Part shown: in pieces, positions 1 to 6,243 of the stretch
Numbering within the stretch: position 1 is the stretch's first letter
How the letters are laid out: every line of letters starts with the position of its first letter
From: Paenibacillus brevis
GTDB taxonomy: Bacteria > Bacillota > Bacilli > Paenibacillales > Paenibacillaceae
NCBI RefSeq assembly: GCF_018919145.1
Contig: NZ_JAHLQJ010000012.1
Location: forward strand, 1-64,000
Direction: 5' to 3'
DNA: 64,000 bases
The notes under the pieces: model-generated
Database searches by the model: none
What the model was told of the DNA's origin: nothing
The model's input: only the letters and a program-made list of their open reading frames with translations
Position numbers and translations under genes: made by a program

Positions 1-44
1 CAGTTATTGCTATGCAGCTTAGGCATAGCTATGTGCAGACTGCA

Positions 45-216
45 GTGCAGTTGAACCCAAAGGCGAAGTAACCAGGGCATAAGTGTGAAGGGTTGTGAAG
101 AAGCGGAGCGTTCGCCTTTGTGAGCGGATTTCTCCCTTGTTAGAACTTAGTCCAATCAGAGAAATCCGCGAACAACAGCGATCATAGCAACTCTTCACAC
201 GTTGCCCCCTCTAACT
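45..216 (-). repeat. Family A MITE-like repeat, degenerate copy (A1)
   Basis: On the minus strand this stretch shares the core of the copies at 4963-5192 and 55986-56185. It has the GGGCAACGTGTGAAG block (near 199-213), GGATTTCT/AGAAATCC inverted arms at 126-133 and 160-167, the CACAAAGGCGAACGCT block and the TTCACACTTATGCCC block. The terminal inverted repeats seen in the other copies are not clean here, so this copy looks decayed. No gene is visible in bases 1-330; the rest is this repeat and a terminator hairpin. Confidence 0.75.
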
Positions 217-270
217 CGCCCTCGCTGTTACGCATTTTCCTGCAAATATGCCATGCCAATCTATTAACAC

Positions 271-320
271 AAATAGGGCCTCCCCCAGATTAAGTCTTTT
301 TGGGAGGGCCCTATTTTTTT
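271..320. terminator. Strong hairpin with T-tract, probably bidirectional
   Basis: Arms at 271-284 and 302-316 pair over about 14 bp (AAATAGGGCCTCCC with GGGAGGGCCCTATTT) and are followed on the plus strand by a run of T. On the minus strand it lies directly downstream of the SLH remnant that stops at 331, so it can also end that transcript. The better T-tract is on the plus strand. Confidence 0.75.
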
Positions 321-330
321 AGGAAAATGC

Positions 331-978
331 CTATTTGCTCAACTCCAACACCCGAAGCATTCTCATGACCACAACGGCCGCTTGGGCCTTTGTCGCATGA
401 GATTTTGGCGCAAGGCTGGTAGCGGAGACTCCGTTGATAATCTGCAGCTCCAGCAATCTTGCTACCGACTGCCTTGCAAAGACCGACACCTCTGACTGAT
501 CCTTGAATCCGGCAAGCATGGAGGCGTCCGAACCGGGACGTTTACCGGCAAAATAAACGGCATTATCCATCATAACCGCCATCTCCTGGCGTGTGATCAA
601 CGCCGAAGGATCAAAGATATCAGAGGTTCTCCCTTTGATCAAACCGTGCTCAACCGCCGCTTCAATCTCCCTCGACGACAGGTGATTCGCACCGACATCT
701 GTGAACGTCAATGCCCCCGAGTCCAAATTCAGGCCGAGCGCATGGACCAGCAGCGATGCGAACTCTGCCCGGGTAATCTTCTGGTCTGCCCGGTAAGTCT
801 TGGCCTCCGACGAGCTAACCATCTGCTTGGCAAGAATAGCAGCGACGTCTTTCTTCATCCATACCGGAACCCCGTCCGGAACTCCTGGACTAACCTGATA
901 CTTTACAACCCACTGTTTCCGCACACAAAAAGGCCGCCTTCCCGCATAGCAACGGAAAAAGACGGCTTTTTCAAACAT
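331..978 (-). pseudogene. S-layer homology (SLH) domain protein, 5'-truncated remnant
   Basis: From about residue 40 the frame encodes three consecutive SLH-type repeats, with motifs such as TRAEFASLLVHALGL (about 69), TRQEMAVMMDNA (about 129) and TKAQAAVVVMRML (about 196). These modules anchor proteins to pyruvylated secondary cell wall polymer. In this arrangement they normally form the C-terminus of a much larger exported protein. There is no signal peptide, and the first 25 or so residues are translated through the terminator hairpin of the upstream gene (928-972), which cannot be a natural N-terminus. I read it as the 3' remnant of a larger S-layer or extracellular enzyme gene. A functional short protein starting at an internal ATG (Met41) is less likely because no clear ribosome binding site precedes it. 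Confidence 0.7.
928..972 (-). terminator. Terminator after the SLH/PrcB-like gene
   Basis: Read on the minus strand, AAAAAGCCGTCTTTTTCC and GGGAAGGCGGCCTTTTT form a hairpin ending in a T-run. It lies 44 bases after the stop of the gene at 1016-1915 and overlaps the start of the following SLH remnant. Confidence 0.75.
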
Positions 979-1015
979 CTCGGTTAGAGAACCCTCGCTC
1001 TAATTAAGCTGGTAT

Positions 1016-1915
1016 TTATTTGGTTTCCTTCATTTCCTTGATTTCGATACTGTAGCCGCTGGAAATAAAGGTCTCAGTCTGGCTATCTGTAATCACCTGC
1101 GGATACATCATATCCGGGTCCGGAGACAGCAGCTCGTAGTGGATGATCGCCTTGCTGTCCTTGGTGAATTCTACCTTGGCTACCCGGATTCCATATCCAG
1201 GATTAGGCTGCTCATAACGAGTTAATACAACCTTGTTCACCTGATCATTCACCTTGGTGACAGCGTAGCTGACTCGATTGTTCTGCTGCTGCTCCAATTC
1301 CTTCTGCTTCTCTATAAATTGAGCGGCATTATACACCATGCGCGCTGCTTCAATTCTTGTCATTGAAGCTGTTGGATAAAATTTTCCGTTATCATCCAGC
1401 TCCGCTATTTTCATCACGAGAAGTCTTTGGATACTTCCGGAATACAGGACATTTCCCTGGTCTGCATCCTTCACATCAATATAAATTTTGATCAGCGGAT
1501 AGTTGCCCGTGGCGTTAACCGCTTGATCCAGGATGTAGGCGAATTGCTCCTTGGTAAGCTCGGAAGTCCAGCTGAACTTCTCGGGCAGCTTGATTCCATT
1601 ATCTTCGGCAATTGCCTTGACCTCACTGTACCATGGCTGCTTGAACTGATGATATTTCTTGGATGAAGCATCATCATTTGTTGCTTTAAGACCAAGTGCC
1701 TTAATGATCATGTACACGCCTTCAGCTCCGGTCAATTTGCCATGAGGGGCAAACTTATCCTTGCCAACGCCTTGGACGATCCCTTTCTTCTGAAGCGCTT
1801 CAGTGATGGTACTGTCTTTGCCTTTCACATCACTGAAAGCTGACGCTGAGGAGGCAAGAAGCAGAGAGCTTGACATCAAAAGAGCCGCTGTAATTTTAAG
1901 TTTATTTTTTTTCAT
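1016..1915 (-). CDS. Exported SLH-domain protein with PrcB-like C-terminal region
   Basis: The 299-residue protein begins with a clear Sec signal peptide (MKKNKLKITAALLMSS, cleaved near Ala-Ser-Ala about residue 25). Degenerate SLH-type repeats follow (about 27-200, with TGAEGVYMIIKALGL and TRIEAARMVYNAA). The C-terminal 80 residues form a beta-rich segment resembling the PrcB C-terminal domain (NPGYGIRVAKVEF, then SSGYSIEI). It is probably held at the cell surface through the SLH repeats. The start is supported by GAGGTGATT just upstream of ATG. It has its own terminator and is followed by an SLH remnant, so the locus may have held a cluster of cell-surface genes. The function is not known, and the PrcB assignment is by appearance only. 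Confidence 0.8.
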   Translation of the reverse strand: MKKNKLKITAALLMSSSLLLASSASAFSDVKGKDSTITEALQKKGIVQGVGKDKFAPHGKLTGAEGVYMIIKALGLKATNDDASSKKYHQFKQPWYSEVKAIAEDNGIKLPEKFSWTSELTKEQFAYILDQAVNATGNYPLIKIYIDVKDADQGNVLYSGSIQRLLVMKIAELDDNGKFYPTASMTRIEAARMVYNAAQFIEKQKELEQQQNNRVSYAVTKVNDQVNKVVLTRYEQPNPGYGIRVAKVEFTKDSKAIIHYELLSPDPDMMYPQVITDSQTETFISSGYSIEIKEMKETK

Positions 1916-1984
1916 TTTTAATCACCTCATCCCCAAGACGCGGCCTTCTCCGAAAAGGTTGCAAATTTTCCCTGACAAGGTTAA

Positions 1985-2320
1985 TCAAGCTGCACCTATC
2001 ATTTGGCGGCAAGCATCCGCACAACGGCGGCATGCCTCCGCACATTGGCGGCAGTGATCATGACTATGCTTCTCACATTCCTCCGCACATGCATCACAGG
2101 CTTTGGCGCACAATGCGCTGATTTCTAGCGCAAAGAGAGTATTCCGCGACAGGGCCTCGGCAGCAAAGGCACAAATATCCGCGCACTCTCGATCCAGTCG
2201 AATGCATTCCCGCAGCATAGCAAGCTCATATTCCTTCAGGCTGGATACATAACAATAGTTACACGCATTCATACATGCGAGACATGCTTCAATACATTCA
2301 CGGTATTTTTCCTGAATCAT
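1985..2320 (-). CDS. Cys-rich four-helix copper-storage-like protein
   Basis: This 111-residue protein is packed with cysteines in helical spacing (CIEACLACMNACNYC, CAKACDACAEEC, CRQCAEACRRCADAC). That is the pattern of the DUF326/Csp family, whose four-helix bundles hold many Cu(I) ions in their core. There is no signal peptide, so it should be cytosolic, like Csp3 and B. subtilis YhjQ. GGGAGG lies 7 bases before the ATG. It sits downstream of a CobW-type metallochaperone gene on the same strand, which suggests a small metal-handling cluster. Copper as the ligand is inferred from the family and not shown here. Confidence 0.85.
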   Translation of the reverse strand: MIQEKYRECIEACLACMNACNYCYVSSLKEYELAMLRECIRLDRECADICAFAAEALSRNTLFALEISALCAKACDACAEECEKHSHDHCRQCAEACRRCADACRQMIGAA

Positions 2321-2443
2321 GGCAGATTCCTCCCGATGTCTTTATTCAGTTCCTAACACTCATTCATGTATAACCGTCTTACCCTAATCCTGAAACGAAC
2401 AGCAAGCACAAATCAACAGAAGATTGCAATCACTCGCAGGTTT

Positions 2444-3481
2444 TTATTCCGCATGCTTAATCTCCGCGCCCTCTTGATCCAGCTGTTCCAGAGCGGCCCG
2501 GATAAGCTCCTGGTCAAAATGCTCACCAATAAAAACAGCCACATCGGGCACTTGCCCCTGCGGTGTAATCTTCAAATAATCGCTCTCGCGATAAGCATAT
2601 TGGAACAGAAAACGACTGGATGTATCGGAAAAATGAAGGATTCCCTTGGCCCGGTATACTTCTCTTGGAAGCTCCTTCATGAATCGCTCAAACTGGACGC
2701 TATTGACCGCTGCCTTGAAGTAATGCGTGTAGACGGTCACATGACTGTGAGAGTGATGGGTGTGATGATGATCCGGATGATTGCAATGCTCGCCATGAGG
2801 ATGTTCATGTCCGCATTTGCCATGCTGATGATGATCCGAAGCATGAGGCTCGCCGACAGTCCTGTTCGTTAATAACTCATCCAGGTTCACATTACAGCGT
2901 ACCGCTTCAAAGATCTTGGCGTGCGGATTCAATTTCATCAGCAGCTCCCTGGCCTCCTTTTGCTGCTCGGCGTTAAGCCGATCCAGCTTATTCATGACCA
3001 GCACGGAACCGCAGCGAATTTGCTCCATCATCAGACGATAGGTCTTCCCCTGCTGGGAAGCATACAGCTCCGAAAAATAAGCGGTATCCACAACGGTGAT
3101 CATCGGTTTAATGTCCAGCTTCAAATAGAGGGAAGCCTCGGTTACTGCATCAAAAATCTCCATCGGATTGGCGGCCCCTGTTGCTTCAATGATTACAAGA
3201 TCAGGCCGTTCATTCTGGATCAGCTCATAAAGCTCCATGCTGAGGTCTGCCCGAATGCTGCAGCAAATACAACCATCCAGCATTTCGGCCATCGGGACAT
3301 CAGGACCCACCGCCAGGCCGTCGAGATTCACCTCGCCAATCTCATTCATAATCACCGCAGGCTTTAACCCCTGGTTCTTCCAATAGGATAACAACTTGCC
3401 TAATAAAGTCGTTTTGCCGCTTCCCAAAAATCCTGACAATATGTAAACAGGCGTAGCCTGTACATGCAATAATTCCTGCAT
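2444..3481 (-). CDS. CobW/COG0523 family GTPase metallochaperone
   Basis: The N-terminal P-loop is GFLGSGKTTLL (about residues 17-27), followed by the family signature GCICCS (about 71-76), an NKLD guanine motif, and a C-terminal CobW domain (about 245-340). Between the G domain and the CobW domain lies a histidine-rich stretch of about 40 residues, a probable metal-loading or sensing loop. Members of this family deliver Zn (or Co/Fe) to target enzymes using GTP. GGAGG lies 10 bases before the ATG. I looked for a Zur-type AT-rich palindrome upstream and saw none. The histidine-rich linker makes zinc the most likely metal, but this is inference. Confidence 0.88.
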   Translation of the reverse strand: MQELLHVQATPVYILSGFLGSGKTTLLGKLLSYWKNQGLKPAVIMNEIGEVNLDGLAVGPDVPMAEMLDGCICCSIRADLSMELYELIQNERPDLVIIEATGAANPMEIFDAVTEASLYLKLDIKPMITVVDTAYFSELYASQQGKTYRLMMEQIRCGSVLVMNKLDRLNAEQQKEARELLMKLNPHAKIFEAVRCNVNLDELLTNRTVGEPHASDHHQHGKCGHEHPHGEHCNHPDHHHTHHSHSHVTVYTHYFKAAVNSVQFERFMKELPREVYRAKGILHFSDTSSRFLFQYAYRESDYLKITPQGQVPDVAVFIGEHFDQELIRAALEQLDQEGAEIKHAE

Positions 3482-3611
3482 TGTATTATAACCTCCGTTT
3501 TTTCGGCATCCTTTTCCATGAAAGCGAGTTTACACCAATAAGAGGCTTCGCGCAACCTGCAAACACCTAACATTTCTTTCAACCCATTGTGATAAGATAG
3601 TTATAGTGAGT

Positions 3612-3634
3612 GTTCAAAAAGTTAAGTTTTGAAC
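3612..3634. repeat. Family B solo ends (B1), minimal internally deleted copy
   Basis: GTTCAAAAAGTT (3612-3623) is followed directly by AAGTTTTGAAC, then ACCTCTTATA. These are the two terminal inverted repeats and the right flank of the full family B copy at 8607-8820 with nothing left between them. It lies about 40 bases upstream of the moaB start. Confidence 0.65.
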
Positions 3635-3676
3635 TACCTCTTATATAAGAAAAATTACTTATTGGAGGATTACACC

Positions 3677-4189
3677 ATGATGAGATCGGTTGATGAACAT
3701 CGGCGGGAAGCGCCCAAGCAAGTGAAGTGCCTGGTCGTGACGGTATCTGACACCCGCGTCGCAGAGAATGATTACAGCGGGCAGCTTACGAAGGAGCTGC
3801 TGCATAGCCAAGAATATGAGGTTGTTGATTACAGAATCATTAAGGATGACTATGACGGTATCCGCCAACTGCTGAGAGAAGCCGTATCCAGCCGTAAGGT
3901 GGAGGCCATTCTGCTCAATGGCGGCACGGGCATTGCCCCGAGGGATAATACGTTTGAGGCCGTCCGCAGTCTGCTGAACAAGGAGCTTCCGGGTTTTGGC
4001 GAAATTTTCCGTTACTTGAGTTATACGGAGGATATCGGCGCCGCGGCGATATTAAGCCGGGCTATTGCCGGCACCATCGGAAATGTCGCTATCTTCTCCA
4101 TGCCAGGCTCTCAAGGCGCCGTTAAGCTGGCCATGGAAAAGATTATTCTTCCTGAATTAAGGCATGTCATTAGAGAATTGAACAAGTAG
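3677..4189 (+). CDS. moaB: MoaB/MogA family molybdopterin biosynthesis protein
   Basis: The 170-residue protein has the MoCF_biosynth fold: VTVSDTR near the N-terminus, NGGTGIAPRDNTFEA in the middle and SMPGSQGAVKLAM near the end. The family adenylylates molybdopterin before molybdenum insertion. The frame is open further upstream to 3629, but GGAGG at 3663-3667 fixes the start at the ATG of 3677. It is one of very few plus-strand genes here and stands alone between cobW and a lipoprotein gene. The GTGG and PGSQG loops needed for substrate binding are intact. Confidence 0.92.
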   Translation: MMRSVDEHRREAPKQVKCLVVTVSDTRVAENDYSGQLTKELLHSQEYEVVDYRIIKDDYDGIRQLLREAVSSRKVEAILLNGGTGIAPRDNTFEAVRSLLNKELPGFGEIFRYLSYTEDIGAAAILSRAIAGTIGNVAIFSMPGSQGAVKLAMEKIILPELRHVIRELNK

Positions 4190-4207
4190 CAATCATCGTC
4201 CAACAAA

Positions 4208-4250
4208 GCAATCCCTCTGTCCGGAAACAAACTCTGGTCAGAGGGATTGC
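4208..4250. terminator. Shared hairpin between convergent moaB and lipoprotein gene
   Basis: GCAATCCCTCTG (4208-4219) and CAGAGGGATTGC (4239-4250) pair perfectly over 12 bp between two convergent genes. T-tracts are weak on both sides. Confidence 0.65.
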
Positions 4251-4279
4251 GAATGAATCATGTGGAATCGATTGCGTCC

Positions 4280-4807
4280 TTATCGGGTCATCTGGTCCAG
4301 AGCTTGCTCAAAAGCCGCCTTGATATCATAGCTGTAATCGCTCTTATCGGTCCTGCTTGAAGTATACACCAGCGCCGTTTTCCCCCGCTCCGAAATCACC
4401 GTTGTCTCCTCTTGCTCCAGTGCTTTATTCCGGCTCTTCCCTCTATATAATTCTGAAATTTGCCGAATTCTTTCCTGTTCACTTGGATAGATGTGAACGA
4501 TCACGTAATCCTTTGCACTCCCGTTGATAAAATAACTATAGCTCAGATTTCCCTCAAAGCCTTCAGAATAAGTCTCATGAGTCAGGGCGATTCCTCTCCT
4601 CCGGCATTCTTCCTTAATTGTCTTCAAAAAAGGCCCGTTCAGCGTTACCCCGCTGCTTCGTTGTCTGAGTTTACCTTCCTTGGCGCTTTTCATGCTGTAC
4701 TTGTCCATTTCTCTGGCGGCAATTTGCTTAGCTCCCGCCCCACATCCAGAAGCGACCGTTAGGGATAGTACCGTGGCAATCATGATGAGCGTCCATCTTC
4801 TCGGCAT
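4280..4807 (-). CDS. Predicted lipoprotein of unknown function
   Basis: The 175-residue protein has a lipoprotein signal peptide (hydrophobic residues about 6-20, lipobox VASGC, with lipidation expected at Cys22). The mature part is charged and has no motif that I recognise. A middle segment around SYSYFINGSAKDYVIVHIYPS looks like a small alpha/beta domain. AAAGGAGG lies just before the ATG. It is convergent with moaB and not obviously linked to any neighbour. Membrane anchoring is well supported; a role is not. Confidence 0.75.
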   Translation of the reverse strand: MPRRWTLIMIATVLSLTVASGCGAGAKQIAAREMDKYSMKSAKEGKLRQRSSGVTLNGPFLKTIKEECRRRGIALTHETYSEGFEGNLSYSYFINGSAKDYVIVHIYPSEQERIRQISELYRGKSRNKALEQEETTVISERGKTALVYTSSRTDKSDYSYDIKAAFEQALDQMTR

Positions 4808-4911
4808 CCTGATTCCTCCTTTATTTCGATGGGCAATCCATCCAATAATTGGGGTTAGCGTGTGTAATTCTGCTAATATTTATGCCGAGAAAATCATCGC
4901 CAAATACAAGA

Positions 4912-4952
4912 AGAGGCCTGGATCCTGTGCATACGCCCAGAATCAAGCCTCT
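4912..4952 (-). terminator. Possible native terminator of the yhdH gene
   Basis: On the minus strand AGAGGCTTGATTCTGG and CCAGGCCTCT can pair and are followed by TTCTTG. It now lies about 230 bases past the yhdH stop, separated from it by repeat A2. This suggests that the repeat landed between the gene and its terminator. Confidence 0.4.
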
Positions 4953-4962
4953 AACGCTGCTC

Positions 4963-5192
4963 TATATAGGTTGAATTAATAAGTTTTACGTTCAGAGGGC
5001 AACGTGTGGAGTGTTCTTACGACCGCTGTTGTTCGCGGATTTCTCTGATTGAACTAAGTTATTATACGGTAGAAATCCACTCACAAAGGCGAGCGCTGAC
5101 GCTTTATGCTTCCGAAGCAGCTTTCTTACAGAAAGCTTGTAACACCCCACACTTATGCCCATTATACGCAGTTTTTTAGTTCAATCTATATA
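4963..5192 (+). repeat. Family A MITE-like repeat, complete copy (A2)
   Basis: Terminal inverted repeats TATATAGGTTGAATTAA (4963-4979) and TTAGTTCAATCTATATA (5176-5192) bound a 230-bp element. Inside, GGATTTCT (5037-5044) and AGAAATCC (5071-5078) form inner arms, and GGGCAACGTGTGGAGTG near the left pairs with CACCCCACACTTATGCCC near the right, so the whole element folds as a long imperfect hairpin. There is no open reading frame of note. Its right end overlaps the last codons of the yhdH-like gene. Confidence 0.82.
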
Positions 5193-6194
5193 ATCACTCT
5201 TTACAGCAATTACCTGACGGCCAACCGCCTTACTGTCGATCACTTTCGATAAGGCTTCCGGAAGCTGATCAAGCTGATAAACGGAGGTCCACTCCTCCAA
5301 GGCTGTTACCGGCTTCCACTCTCCTGCCAGCAGCTCCCACAGGGCCAGGCGCTGCGGCATTGGACAAAATACCGAATCAATACCCAGCAGATTTACCCCC
5401 CGCAGGATGAACGGAAATACGGTGGTATCAAAATGCCCTCCGGCAGCCATCCCCGAAACAGCGATGGACCCGCCGTAAGAGACACTTTTCAGTAGATCAC
5501 CGGTAAAGGCTCCGCCAACCGGATCTACGACGGCAGCCCATTGCTCTTTGCCTAATGCGCCCTTTGCTCCGGAGGCTGCTTCTTCACGGCTAAGCACCTG
5601 GCAAGCCCCCAAGCCAAGCAGCTTGTCAGTCAGCGCTGGCTTGCCTGTGACGGCCGTCACCTTGAAGCCGAGCTTAGCCAGTATCGATACCGCCATGCTG
5701 CCTACGCCTCCGGTAGCCCCCGCCACCAATACCGGACCGGAGTCCGGGGTCAGGCCATTAGCCAGCAGTCTTTGCACGGACAGAGCTGCCGTGAATCCGG
5801 CTGTACCGATCGCCATCGCTTCAAAGGCTGTCAGTCCCGGGGGAAGCGGCACCAGCCAATCGGCAGGAACCCGGGCAATTTCCGAATATCCGCCTTCATG
5901 ACTAACACCCAATTCATACCCCGTGCAAATTACATTGTCACCGATTTTGTACCGTTCATCGTCAGAGGCGAGCACTTTCCCCGCCAGATCGATTCCCGGA
6001 ATAAACGGATAGCGCCGAACAATTTTCCCGTCTGGAAGTGAAGCCAGTCCGTCTTTATAATTCACGCTTGAATAGTGAACCTCGATCAATACCTCTCCTG
6101 CCGGCAAATCGCTGAGTGCAATCTGCTCGATGCCTGTGCGAAATTCCGATTCATCCTTATGAACACGGAACGCGCGAAAATACTCCTTCTCCAC
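5181..6194 (-). CDS. YhdH/YhfP family NADPH-dependent quinone/acrylyl-CoA reductase
   Basis: A 337-residue zinc-independent medium-chain dehydrogenase/reductase. The N-terminal GroES-like domain carries HYSSVNYKD and FIPGIDLAG. The Rossmann loop GATGGVGSMAVSILAKLGF (about 157-175) binds NADPH, and SGMAAGGHFDTTVFPF is typical of the YhdH/AcuI group that reduces acryloyl-CoA or quinones. The start is GTG with AAAGGAGG 8 bases upstream. The last three residues (Tyr-Ile-Asp) and the TGA stop are read from the terminal inverted repeat of family A element A2, so the native C-terminus has been altered by the insertion. The exact substrate is unknown. Confidence 0.9.
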   Translation of the reverse strand: MEKEYFRAFRVHKDESEFRTGIEQIALSDLPAGEVLIEVHYSSVNYKDGLASLPDGKIVRRYPFIPGIDLAGKVLASDDERYKIGDNVICTGYELGVSHEGGYSEIARVPADWLVPLPPGLTAFEAMAIGTAGFTAALSVQRLLANGLTPDSGPVLVAGATGGVGSMAVSILAKLGFKVTAVTGKPALTDKLLGLGACQVLSREEAASGAKGALGKEQWAAVVDPVGGAFTGDLLKSVSYGGSIAVSGMAAGGHFDTTVFPFILRGVNLLGIDSVFCPMPQRLALWELLAGEWKPVTALEEWTSVYQLDQLPEALSKVIDSKAVGRQVIAVKSDYID

Positions 6195-6243
6195 GGTAAA
6201 TCCTCCTTTTGCTTCTCTTCTACCTTACATGCCCGGCCGAAGA

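Noticed and set aside
2366-2872. A Met-rich plus-strand frame opposite cobW
   Set aside because: The Met/Arg richness is the reverse reading of the His-rich codons of cobW.
3482-3611. A possible Zur box upstream of cobW
   Set aside because: No AT-rich palindrome of the Zur type could be seen.
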